Below, piece by piece: positions 7,769-15,912 of a stretch of DNA of 64,000 bases. Under the pieces are notes generated by a model that searched no databases, was not told the DNA's origin, and saw nothing but the letters and a program-made list of their open reading frames with translations. Each line of letters opens with the position of its first letter. Position 1 is the stretch's first letter. The position numbers were made by a program, and so were the translations under genes. This stretch comes from Methanobrevibacter_A sp964431035 (GTDB lineage: Archaea; Methanobacteriota; Methanobacteria; Methanobacteriales; Methanobacteriaceae): positions 1 to 64,000 of the forward strand of contig CAYSIF010000003.1 of the NCBI GenBank assembly GCA_964431035.1, written 5' to 3'.

Positions 7769-9175
7769 TCAGTTCATACTTAGTTTTTCTTTTAAACATT
7801 CTTTGTTTATTGCGAATGCTGATTTTATTATATCTTTGTCATTTTCAAAGAATGTGTAATAAGAATTTTTTCCTTTTCTTGCTTTAGGTAGTATTTCTAC
7901 TATTTGTCCTGTGAAGCTTTGTGGTGTTGGTAGGTCTTCTACGTATTTGTCTAAATTTTCACCGTAGATTTTGTTTTTATAGTTTTCTAGTGCTGTTTGT
8001 ATCATTTTGTAGGTTTTTTCTATGGATTGTATGTCTTTGTCGTTGAAGCTGAATTGTTTTACTGTTTTTAATTTTCCTTCTCCTACTTTTCCTTTACGGT
8101 TTTCGAATTGGTAGCAGATGTTTATGATGGTGGTTTGTTCGAAGTATTGTTTCCATCCGCTTTCATCCCAGTTTGTTTCAAAGTCACTTAATCTTAGGTT
8201 TTTGAAGCTCATTCGTTCTTTTGGTGTGAAGTCATCTCCTATTATTGGTGAGTTTTTTATTATGAAATTCGAGTATCTAAATAAGGGGTCTAGTTTTGGT
8301 AGGTCTTTGTCTTTCCCGATTAGTGTGTCTGATATTTGTTTGTTGATATTTTTTGGTATTTTTTCGTTTTTGAGTAGTTTTAGTTCTGTTGCTATTTCTC
8401 TTTGTGTTTTTCCGTAGTATTTTTTTAGTTTTGCAGTTATGTATTCTGTTACTGAGTGGTATTTGTATGTTCTTGGTTTTAGTCTCTCTTTTTGACATAG
8501 GTCTTGTATTATTCCACTCATGTATCCTTGTTTTAGGCAGTATGCTCTTGATGGTGCAGGTGTATCTGAGTATGGTTGTGTTCTTGTGTCTGTTCCTTTA
8601 AATCCTTTTCTACATGCTCCAAGATATGTTGTATCTCCTTCTGATAGTTCTTCTGCTTTTCCTTGTTTTACTTTATCTTGGATTATTTTAAAATCATTTT
8701 TTATTACTTCTTCATCTTGATGTAAGCTGTATAAGAGGTAAGTGTAGAATTTTAAGTCACGAACAGGTATATTTTTTTTATAATAGTACCAGAGTATTAG
8801 GATGTTCTCGTTTTTTTCCATTAGGTGACTGTTTTCGAATGTTTCGTTTACTATTTCGTTGAAGTTTATCATTGATAGTACTAGGCGTTCTTTGGCTCTT
8901 ATTTTTCCTTTTTTGGTTTTTGTTATTCCTGATGTTTTTAATTCCACGCCTAATTCATGGAAATCTGCTTCTGATATGTTATTGTTGGGATATTCATAGA
9001 ATTCTGTTTCTACAAGGTTTCCAAGTATACCTTTTTCTCTAAGCATACTATTATCATTTTGGATTTCTTTTTCTTTTATTATATCATTTAAGCTTTTTCC
9101 TTTTATTTTTTCTGTATATGATAATAATTCATCAATTGTATTAAATTTCATACTATCCCTAATCTTAAAATCCAA
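7769..9175 (-). CDS. Sau3AI-like (MutH-type) restriction endonuclease
   Basis: Type II endonuclease of 468 residues, close to Sau3AI (about 490). The N-terminal domain has the MutH/Sau3AI catalytic signature D71-x6-E78-x-K80, within A-D-F-H-E-L-G-V-E-L-K. A preceding G-x-x-V-E motif (V55-E56) and the conserved segment Y-L-G-A-C-R-K-G followed by R-A-Y-C-L-K are also present. The C-terminal half corresponds to the second, allosteric MutH-like domain of Sau3AI. Family members cut GATC; that specificity is expected here but not proven. The gene is divergent from its methyltransferase at 9249, with a 73-base shared promoter region. Confidence 0.88.
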   Translation of the reverse strand: MDFKIRDSMKFNTIDELLSYTEKIKGKSLNDIIKEKEIQNDNSMLREKGILGNLVETEFYEYPNNNISEADFHELGVELKTSGITKTKKGKIRAKERLVLSMINFNEIVNETFENSHLMEKNENILILWYYYKKNIPVRDLKFYTYLLYSLHQDEEVIKNDFKIIQDKVKQGKAEELSEGDTTYLGACRKGFKGTDTRTQPYSDTPAPSRAYCLKQGYMSGIIQDLCQKERLKPRTYKYHSVTEYITAKLKKYYGKTQREIATELKLLKNEKIPKNINKQISDTLIGKDKDLPKLDPLFRYSNFIIKNSPIIGDDFTPKERMSFKNLRLSDFETNWDESGWKQYFEQTTIINICYQFENRKGKVGEGKLKTVKQFSFNDKDIQSIEKTYKMIQTALENYKNKIYGENLDKYVEDLPTPQSFTGQIVEILPKARKGKNSYYTFFENDKDIIKSAFAINKECLKEKLSMN

Positions 9176-9248
9176 TTTTAGATGGAAATCTATATATAAT
9201 AATAAATAATATAATATTATACTATTAAGTAAGATATAAAGGTATACT
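9176..9248. promoter_or_regulatory. Divergent promoter region of the Sau3AI-like system
   Basis: A 73-base, almost purely AT gap separates the oppositely transcribed endonuclease and methyltransferase starts. It contains several TATATA/TATAATA-like stretches that could serve as TATA boxes for both directions. AAAGG lies about seven bases before the methyltransferase ATG. No obvious palindrome for a controller protein is seen. Confidence 0.45.
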
Positions 9249-10505
9249 ATGAAAAAAACTGTTTGTGAATTATTTGCTGGAGTAGGAGGGTTCCGTGTAG
9301 GATTAAACCATGTAAAACTAGAAAATAACCAAGTAAAAGAAGATAATACATGGGATTTTGTATATGCTAACCAATGGGAACCATCAACAAAAACTCAAGC
9401 AGCCTATGACTGTTATATAGAACGATTTGGCCAATCAAAAAACCACACCAATATGGACATACATGAAGTAGAAAAAGAAGATATGCCAGATTTTAATTTA
9501 TTAGTTGGCGGTTTTCCTTGTCAAGATTATAGTGTGGCAAGAACTACTTCTGGTGAGAAAGGTATTGAAGGCAAAAAAGGTGTACTCTGGTGGGATATAA
9601 AAGATACAATAGAAGCTAAAAAACCACCATTTATTTTATTAGAAAATGTGGATCGTCTACTTAGGAGTCCTGCAAGTCAAAGAGGAAGAGATTTCGGAGT
9701 AATGGTACGAACATTATATGATAATGATTATGGTGTTCAATGGAGAGTAATAAATGCAGGAGAATATGGATTCCCACAAAAAAGAAGAAGAGTATTCATA
9801 TTTGCATACCACAAAAACACAAAATACTATAAAAAAATCACAAAAAAATCTTCAAATGATGTAATATTCAAAGAGGGACTATTTGCACATAAATTCCCAA
9901 TAAAAGATAATACATTAGAAAAAGGAAAAAAAAGAATAACAGAAAAAGAATACATGGATCTTGTAGACATAAGTGATAACTTTCAATTCCACTTCTATAA
10001 TACAGGATTAATGCACAAAGGAACAATATACACAATAAAAGTAGAACCAGATTATAAAGGAGACATCTACACATTAGATAAAATCCTAGAAAAAAATGCA
10101 GATAAAAAATACACTCTTGAAGGAGAAAAACTAGAAAAATTCAAATACTTAAAAGGTTCCAAGAAACTTAAACGTAAAAGACCAGATGGAACAACATATA
10201 ATTATAGTGAGGGTGCAGTTCCATTCCCAGAACGTACAGATGTACCAGCAAGAACCATACTAACAAGCGAGGGAAATGTAAGCCGAACATCACATGTAGT
10301 AATAGATTCTGAATCTGGCGAATACCGTACATTAACACCTGTAGAATGTGAACGTATTCAAATGTTTCCAGATAATTGGACAAATATAAGTAGTAAATCT
10401 ATGACTGAACGTAGAAGATATTTCATGATGGGAAATGCACTAGTAACAGGTATCGTAGACAGTTTAGGCGAAGAACTAGAAGATATATTTGAAAATGAAG
10501 ATTAA
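9249..10505 (+). CDS. DNA cytosine-5 methyltransferase, Sau3AI-system partner
   Basis: Transfers a methyl group from S-adenosylmethionine to C5 of cytosine, protecting DNA from the divergent endonuclease. In 418 residues it has motif I F-A-G-V-G-G-F (9-15), the catalytic F-P-C-Q with C91, ENV at 132-134, the Q-K-R-R-R-V motif VIII, and a C-terminal T-P-V-E-C-E-R-I-Q-M-F-P and G-N-A-L motif IX-X. Length and partner suggest GATC specificity like M.Sau3AI. The enzyme appears intact. A hairpin terminator follows at 10514-10553. Confidence 0.93.
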   Translation: MKKTVCELFAGVGGFRVGLNHVKLENNQVKEDNTWDFVYANQWEPSTKTQAAYDCYIERFGQSKNHTNMDIHEVEKEDMPDFNLLVGGFPCQDYSVARTTSGEKGIEGKKGVLWWDIKDTIEAKKPPFILLENVDRLLRSPASQRGRDFGVMVRTLYDNDYGVQWRVINAGEYGFPQKRRRVFIFAYHKNTKYYKKITKKSSNDVIFKEGLFAHKFPIKDNTLEKGKKRITEKEYMDLVDISDNFQFHFYNTGLMHKGTIYTIKVEPDYKGDIYTLDKILEKNADKKYTLEGEKLEKFKYLKGSKKLKRKRPDGTTYNYSEGAVPFPERTDVPARTILTSEGNVSRTSHVVIDSESGEYRTLTPVECERIQMFPDNWTNISSKSMTERRRYFMMGNALVTGIVDSLGEELEDIFENED

Positions 10506-10513
10506 ATCATTTT

Positions 10514-10553
10514 TTTAGTTAAATTTTTTGTTTTTCAAAAAAACCTAACTAAA
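10514..10553 (+). terminator. Terminator-like hairpin after the cytosine methyltransferase
   Basis: TTTAGTTA (10514-10521) pairs with TAACTAAA (10546-10553), and inside it TTTTTTG (10524-10530) pairs with CAAAAAA (10536-10542). The two stems stack with a small internal loop. The site begins nine bases after the stop codon. Confidence 0.6.
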
Positions 10554-10577
10554 ACTTAAATTAGGCGAAGTATAATA

Positions 10578-11222
10578 ATGAAAAGTAAAATAGTGATAAT
10601 TGGATTAGTAATAGTAATAATAATACTTATAGGTGCAATTATAAGTGTTATAATTTATGATAATGAGGATAATTCAGATAATATTTTAACAGTTGGGAAA
10701 TTGGAAATGAATTTAACTGGTTTTGAAACCGAACAAGTAAATAATATAACAATTCCTAATGTAGGTTATGCAGTAATTTATGATGTACAAAATAATGACA
10801 CTAATTTTAAATTGATTATTAGTGAAGTTAAAAACACTACAAGTTTAGATGAACAAAAACTAGTAGAATATACAGGTTATAATGGTACTACAATATGTGT
10901 AGTAATTGATGAGTATGTTTATTGGATTCAAATTTGTAATGCGGATACAGAGTACCAAACCCAAAATTTCCTTAATAGTTTAGTATTGAATGGTGTTATT
11001 AAGGAACCTAATAACAATAATCATATGAATACTGAAACTAGCACAGGTACCACTAGTGAAAGTTCTGATAATTATGATGAAGAAGGAATTGAATTACCCT
11101 ATGATGATACTCCAGGTAGTCCAAGACGCTATTATGGTGATGAAATAAGATCATTTTATTATACTGATGCAAATGGAGAACACTATTATAGTTATGAGGA
11201 TAGAAGAGTATATGATTTATAA
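10578..11222 (+). CDS. Membrane-anchored extracellular protein of unknown function
   Basis: Encodes 214 residues. A strongly hydrophobic N-terminal segment (about residues 5-28) acts as signal anchor. It has no lipobox cysteine. The outside part has an Asn/Thr-rich domain of about 110 residues with two cysteines, then a Ser/Thr/Asn linker and an acidic, tyrosine-rich tail. The tail layout resembles the end of the protein at 54424. It lies between the Sau3AI-like pair and the intact zinc-ribbon gene. It may be a cargo gene altering the host surface, but no family is recognised. Confidence 0.7.
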   Translation: MKSKIVIIGLVIVIIILIGAIISVIIYDNEDNSDNILTVGKLEMNLTGFETEQVNNITIPNVGYAVIYDVQNNDTNFKLIISEVKNTTSLDEQKLVEYTGYNGTTICVVIDEYVYWIQICNADTEYQTQNFLNSLVLNGVIKEPNNNNHMNTETSTGTTSESSDNYDEEGIELPYDDTPGSPRRYYGDEIRSFYYTDANGEHYYSYEDRRVYDL

Positions 11223-11224
11223 AA

Positions 11225-11325
11225 AAGACAATATTTATCACTTATCATTGGATTTAATAATACAATAGCAAGATATGAAAGTTAAAATTATTAATAAGGA
11301 TATTTAATAAAAGTGATATTGTCTT
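11225..11325. repeat. Inverted repeat flanking a small AT spacer
   Basis: An arm at 11225-11243 (AAGACAATAT, then four extra bases and CACTT) pairs with 11311-11325 (AAGTGATATTGTCTT). They are separated by about 67 bases. The element fills most of the 155-base gap between the membrane protein gene and the zinc-ribbon gene. It could be a footprint of a small mobile element or the edge of the restriction cassette. No coding sequence lies inside. Confidence 0.4.
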
Positions 11326-11377
11326 ATTTTTAGTATAATCAAATATAATAATATTATTTTTTAGGGATTATAAAAAA

Positions 11378-11758
11378 ATGCAATGTCAAAACTGTGGAAG
11401 TAAAAATTTAAAAGAAGAAAACGGTAAGATTACATGCCTAGCATGTGGAAGTAATTTCGCACCAAAAACAATTGGACATTTAACATTAGAAGAAGAGCTA
11501 AGAGAAAAAGAAATAAGAAGACTAGTAGACACAAAAGCAAATGATCCAAACACAGGCTTATTAACAGATGAAGAAATACTAAAATACGCCCCAAATTCTC
11601 AAGCAGCAAACGATATAAAATATAAAAATGCAAAAACATTAAAAGAAAAAATGAATGCAAAATCCAATGAACTGGAAGCAATAGGGATTTTCACAATACT
11701 GGTAATAGTACCAATAGTTATATTCATATGCATAGATTTATGGTTGTTTATGAAATGA
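11378..11758 (+). CDS. Zinc-ribbon protein with C-terminal membrane helix
   Basis: Encodes 126 residues. The N-terminal zinc ribbon has C3, C6 and a second C-x-x-C near residues 20-23. A charged helical linker with L-E-E-E-L-R-E-K-E follows. The C-terminus is a single membrane helix (about 100-122) followed by a lysine. This is a tail-anchored design with the ribbon in the cytoplasm. It is the complete version of the truncated gene at 7436. The stop overlaps the next start (ATGA). Function is unknown. Confidence 0.75.
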   Translation: MQCQNCGSKNLKEENGKITCLACGSNFAPKTIGHLTLEEELREKEIRRLVDTKANDPNTGLLTDEEILKYAPNSQAANDIKYKNAKTLKEKMNAKSNELEAIGIFTILVIVPIVIFICIDLWLFMK

Positions 11759-12153
11759 AAAACAAAATAAAAATAACTGAAAATATAACAGAAACGGATA
11801 TAATCAAAAGACAAAGACTAATAATACTCTCTCAACTTAAAAAAGACATGGAAGAAAACAACCTAATAAAAAGAGAACAAAGAAGATTCATAAGACATTA
11901 TATTGCATTAAGTACAGAAATAATCCTTAAAAGATATGACTTAGATTGGATATTAGATAAATTTTATAAAGAAGATAATATAAATCTACAAGCATTCATT
12001 GAAGATTATGTACAAATACATAATATAAATAAACTAACAGAATATCCTGAAAATTCAAACAATCCATATGAAACTTTCAGAGAAAACCAAACATATTACA
12101 CAACAACTGATAAGAAAAATGCAATAGAAATATTTAAAATAATAACTCATTAA
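11755..12153 (+). CDS. Hypothetical helical protein
   Basis: Encodes 132 residues from the ATG at 11755, which overlaps the previous stop. An earlier ATG at 11728 would overlap far more. The protein is highly charged and mostly helical, with a basic patch R-E-Q-R-R-F-I-R. No domain is recognised. It is the second of four small genes (11378 to 12593) that appear to be cotranscribed. Confidence 0.65.
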   Translation: MKNKIKITENITETDIIKRQRLIILSQLKKDMEENNLIKREQRRFIRHYIALSTEIILKRYDLDWILDKFYKEDNINLQAFIEDYVQIHNINKLTEYPENSNNPYETFRENQTYYTTTDKKNAIEIFKIITH

Positions 12154-12169
12154 CTAATGGTGATATGTT

Positions 12170-12286
12170 ATGGGGAGATGGATAACAGCAACCATAAGAG
12201 AAGAAAAATACTCATATCAAAAAAAACAAAGGAAATCCTGGGAAGAAACACTTAAAAAACAAAAAGAAGAGTCAGATAATGATTGA
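12170..12286 (+). CDS. Small basic protein, 38 residues
   Basis: A short frame starts with ATG at 12170, with GGTGAT five bases upstream. It encodes a Lys/Gln/Glu-rich peptide beginning M-G-R-W-I-T-A-T-I-R-E-E-K. Its stop overlaps the start of the next gene, the same tight packing seen in neighbouring genes. The ribosome binding site and overlap support it as a real gene. Function is unknown. Confidence 0.6.
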   Translation: MGRWITATIREEKYSYQKKQRKSWEETLKKQKEESDND

Positions 12287-12593
12287 TTTTCTAATACTCA
12301 AACAAACAAATGGACAAAATGCAAATATTCTAGAAAAAGAAGAAATAGAAGACTATTTTCCAGAAACACCTTTAAAAAATGTTGAAATACTTAAAATATT
12401 AATTGATGAAGATATAATATTTACCGAAGATAATTCTAAAAATCCTAAATTTAAAGAAATTTTAGACAGTAATAATGCAGAATTTAATTCAGAAACACAA
12501 ATATTCACAGTATATATTGAAAATTTAAATGTAGAAACAGATATTTTAGAAAGAATTGGTAAATTTTTAGAAGATTTAATAAACATTAATTAA
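12279..12593 (+). CDS. Hypothetical acidic protein
   Basis: Encodes 104 residues, acidic, predicted to mix helices and strands. The C-terminal half alternates a strand (T-Q-I-F-T-V-Y-I-E) with a helix. No family is recognised. It ends a run of four small genes. The 137-base gap after it is a nearly pure AT promoter region for the LlaJI-like operon, with TTGGAGAAAG before the next start. Confidence 0.6.
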   Translation: MIDFLILKQTNGQNANILEKEEIEDYFPETPLKNVEILKILIDEDIIFTEDNSKNPKFKEILDSNNAEFNSETQIFTVYIENLNVETDILERIGKFLEDLININ

Positions 12594-12730
12594 TTTATAT
12601 TATTAATATTAAATTATATAATTTATAATAAATTAACATGTTTTTATTACTAAATAAAAATTTTTATTTACTTATTTTAAATAAATTTAATTTTTTAAGT
12701 TTAATAATTATATTGGAGAAAGAAAATTAG

Positions 12731-14350
12731 ATGATTAGATTAGCTACTGTATTTAGTGGTATAGGTGCTGTTGAACATGCATTAAACCGTATGGGTATTG
12801 AAAATACAATAGTTTTTGCTTGTGATAATGGAGATATTGATGTTTTATCTAAAAAAATTGATATTGATATTGATAAAATAGATGAAGAATTAAAAACTCT
12901 AAAATCACTTATTGATAATATAAAATTTTCAAATGATGATGATTACGAACAACAATTAATTTTCATGCTTAACTCTGCTCAAATTGAATTTGATGGTGTA
13001 AAATCAGAATTAAATAAATCAAATATAGATAGTTGTTTTGAAAATATTAAAGAAGTTTTATTAGGTATTATTAAAATCCCTAATTTAAATAAACAACGTG
13101 TAAAAGCCTATACAAACTTTGTTGAAACCCTTAAATCTAATATTTCAAATGAAGAGGAAAAATTACTTTTATATAAAATTATTTTAAAACTTTCTAATGA
13201 TTTTAAAAGAGATAATTCTATCATTGATTTAGGTAAAGAGGGTGTGGAATTTAAATCTTCATATAATATTAATTGGAGTGTTGTTAATAAATCTTTAAAA
13301 GAAGCGTATGATCTTATGGAAGATGAAAATGGTAGAAAAACAATTAGAAAAGTTAGAAGTTTAAGTCAAAGAGTTGGGCAATTACATGGTAAAATTAACT
13401 CATTAAATCATTTAAATAAAATTAAAAAATTAAAATCTTACAAAAAAAAGAAACAATATGTTGATGAGATTTATAAAGGTAATGAAAAACGTAATAAAGT
13501 AAAAACTAGTTATATGGTTAATTATAATTGTCCTAAAAATCATTTTCATTGGGATGCTAGTTTTTTAGATGGTACACAGTATAATGGAAAAGTTGATTTA
13601 TTTGTTGGGGGAAGTCCGTGCCAGTCATTTTCATTGGTGGGTAAACAGAGAGGTTTATCTGATACTAGAGGCACATTATTTTATGAATATGCTCGTTTAG
13701 TTGATGAAATACAACCTAAAGTTTTTATTTATGAAAATGTGCGAGCAGTATTAAATAATGATTGTGGTAAGACATGGGAGAAAATGAAAGAAGTATTTAA
13801 ACAATTAGGTTACAAAATATATTTTACAAATAATGGCAGACCTTCAATATTAAATGCTAAGGATTATGGTATTCCTCAAAATAGAAATAGGTTATTTGTT
13901 GTTGGTTTTAGAAAAGATTTGGATTTAGTTCAAGAATTTGAATTTCCGAAACCTATTCCTTTAGAAAAAACAATGCAGGATTTTTTAATTGAAAATCCGT
14001 CTGAAAAATATTTCCTTTCAGAGAGAATTAAAAAAACAGTTTTATCTCCAGGCACAAAAAACTTTTACAGTAAACCAGAAACAGATTTAAAAATTGCAAG
14101 ACCACTTACAACAACAATGCATAAAATGCATAGGGCTGGAGAAGATAATTATGTAACAACTGATGGCCGATTACGTAGGTTAACACCAAGGGAGTGTTTA
14201 AGGTTGATGGGTTTTTCAGATGACTGGAAGATAGTAGTATCAGATACTGCAATGTATCAACAAGCCGGTAATTCTATCGTTGTGGATGTTTTAATTCATA
14301 TTATAAATGAAATTTTAAAAGCTTATCCCTCATTAAATCTTAATAATTAA
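12731..14350 (+). CDS. DNA cytosine-5 methyltransferase 1 of LlaJI-like system
   Basis: Encodes 539 residues. Motif I is F-S-G-I-G-A-V-E-H-A-L at 8-18. A long insert of about 240 residues, Lys- and helix-rich, separates it from the catalytic G-S-P-C-Q-S-F (C297). ENV, Q-N-R-N-R motif VIII and C-terminal R-R-L-T-P-R-E-C-L-R-L-M-G-F and A-G-N-S motifs follow. The insert makes it much longer than a minimal methylase. It is first in a four-gene set (methylase, methylase, McrB-like GTPase, nuclease). In LlaJI the two methylases each protect one strand of an asymmetric site. Confidence 0.92.
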   Translation: MIRLATVFSGIGAVEHALNRMGIENTIVFACDNGDIDVLSKKIDIDIDKIDEELKTLKSLIDNIKFSNDDDYEQQLIFMLNSAQIEFDGVKSELNKSNIDSCFENIKEVLLGIIKIPNLNKQRVKAYTNFVETLKSNISNEEEKLLLYKIILKLSNDFKRDNSIIDLGKEGVEFKSSYNINWSVVNKSLKEAYDLMEDENGRKTIRKVRSLSQRVGQLHGKINSLNHLNKIKKLKSYKKKKQYVDEIYKGNEKRNKVKTSYMVNYNCPKNHFHWDASFLDGTQYNGKVDLFVGGSPCQSFSLVGKQRGLSDTRGTLFYEYARLVDEIQPKVFIYENVRAVLNNDCGKTWEKMKEVFKQLGYKIYFTNNGRPSILNAKDYGIPQNRNRLFVVGFRKDLDLVQEFEFPKPIPLEKTMQDFLIENPSEKYFLSERIKKTVLSPGTKNFYSKPETDLKIARPLTTTMHKMHRAGEDNYVTTDGRLRRLTPRECLRLMGFSDDWKIVVSDTAMYQQAGNSIVVDVLIHIINEILKAYPSLNLNN

Positions 14351-14379
14351 TAGTGTAAAATAGTAGTATAGATGGTAAG

Positions 14380-15912
14380 ATGATTTTCAAAAGTGTCACA
14401 GATTTACAAAATAGGAGTGAAAAATATTTTTTTACAGAAAAAGTAGAATTATTTACTAGATTAACTGGAGTTTTCTGTGAGAAAAATAAAACTGAAAATA
14501 CTGAAAATACTAATTTAAAATCTGAAGATTATAAAGAGCTTATGGATATTGGGGTTATTAATAATCCATCAGAAATAAAAGTTTTAAAAAAAATTTTAAA
14601 AGAAAAATATGATCCTTTTATTAAATCTGTAAAATTTTGTAGAAAAAATAAAGAATCTGTTCAAGATACTATTTGGAAATTATACAATTCTGAAAGGAAA
14701 AAAATTCAAGAGGAAACTATTAAAAAAGATAAATTAACATTAGTAGATTTTTTTTGTGGTGCTGGGGGTTTAAGTTTAGGTTTTTTACAAGAAGGATTCA
14801 ATATTAAACTAGCTAATGATATAGAGGATGTTTGTATTGAAACATATAAATATAATCATCCAGAATTACCTTCATCAAAAATAATTCAAGAAGACATTCG
14901 AGACTTTGTTGATTTTGTTGGAAAGTATATTGATGGAGATATTGATGTAGTTGTTGGGGGACCTCCATGTCAAGGATTTAGCACTGCTAATCAGCAGAGA
15001 ATCATTGATGATCCTAGAAATGAATTATACAAATATTTTTTAATAATGGTGGAAAAAATAGCTCCTAAATTTGTGGTAATGGAAAATGTTAGGGGTATGT
15101 TAAAAGTTGCAAATCAAGTTGTTGAGGATTATGCTAATATCAAAATAAAAAAAGATAATAAATTTTTATCATATGATGTTGATTATGAAGTTTTAAAATC
15201 TAATGAATTTTCTGTAGCTCAAAATAGACAAAGATTGATATATATTGCAGTTAGAAATGATGTTTGTGATGAATTAAACATATCTCCTAAAGATATATTT
15301 GAACAAATTCATAAAAACAATAAAAATAAACCACAATACAACTTAAATGATGCTTTAAATGATATAAAACCCTTAGATTCATTAAGAATTAAAAATAGTA
15401 CAAATGTTGATAGTGAAACAGCTGGGAAAAAAATTGATGTCAACTATAATGAAGTTCATAATAACTCTTATTTAAATTTAATAAATCAAAATCGTAAAAT
15501 CCCTTATTTGTTTAATCATAAAGCGCGTTATATAAATGATAATGATTATAAGATATACAGTAGATTAGATCAAGGGGATGATTCTACTAATGAAAAAATT
15601 AAAGATATAATGCTTTATTCTCATAGAAATCATGTTTTTAAAGATAAATATTTCAAACTTATAGCGAATAAACCTTGTAGAACAATAACAGCACATATGA
15701 AATTTGATGGTCATTCTCATATACATCCCTTCCAAACAAGGTCATTGACTCCAAGAGAATCTGCTAGAATACAATCATTTCCAGATGATTATTTATTTTT
15801 GGGGGCTTATTCTAAAACATATATGCAAATAGGCAATGCAGTTCCTCCAGTAATGGCTAATGGAATCGCAAAAGTTATAAAAAATTTTTTATTTGGTGAA
15901 TGTAATGTCTAA
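14380..15912 (+). CDS. DNA cytosine-5 methyltransferase 2 of LlaJI-like system
   Basis: Encodes 510 residues. A 120-residue helical N-terminal extension precedes motif I D-F-F-C-G-A-G-G-L (about 123-131). The catalytic G-G-P-P-C-Q-G-F has C197. ENV, A-Q-N-R-Q-R motif VIII, and C-terminal S-L-T-P-R-E-S-A-R-I-Q-S-F-P with G-N-A-V-P-P complete the set. It probably modifies the strand opposite to that of the enzyme at 12731, as in LlaJI and other asymmetric-site systems. It starts 29 bases after the first methylase and overlaps the McrB-like gene by eight bases. Confidence 0.92.
   Translation: MIFKSVTDLQNRSEKYFFTEKVELFTRLTGVFCEKNKTENTENTNLKSEDYKELMDIGVINNPSEIKVLKKILKEKYDPFIKSVKFCRKNKESVQDTIWKLYNSERKKIQEETIKKDKLTLVDFFCGAGGLSLGFLQEGFNIKLANDIEDVCIETYKYNHPELPSSKIIQEDIRDFVDFVGKYIDGDIDVVVGGPPCQGFSTANQQRIIDDPRNELYKYFLIMVEKIAPKFVVMENVRGMLKVANQVVEDYANIKIKKDNKFLSYDVDYEVLKSNEFSVAQNRQRLIYIAVRNDVCDELNISPKDIFEQIHKNNKNKPQYNLNDALNDIKPLDSLRIKNSTNVDSETAGKKIDVNYNEVHNNSYLNLINQNRKIPYLFNHKARYINDNDYKIYSRLDQGDDSTNEKIKDIMLYSHRNHVFKDKYFKLIANKPCRTITAHMKFDGHSHIHPFQTRSLTPRESARIQSFPDDYLFLGAYSKTYMQIGNAVPPVMANGIAKVIKNFLFGECNV

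Noticed and set aside
8118..8720. Plus-strand open frames inside the Sau3AI-like gene
   Set aside because: They overlap a well-supported minus-strand endonuclease and show no motif of their own.
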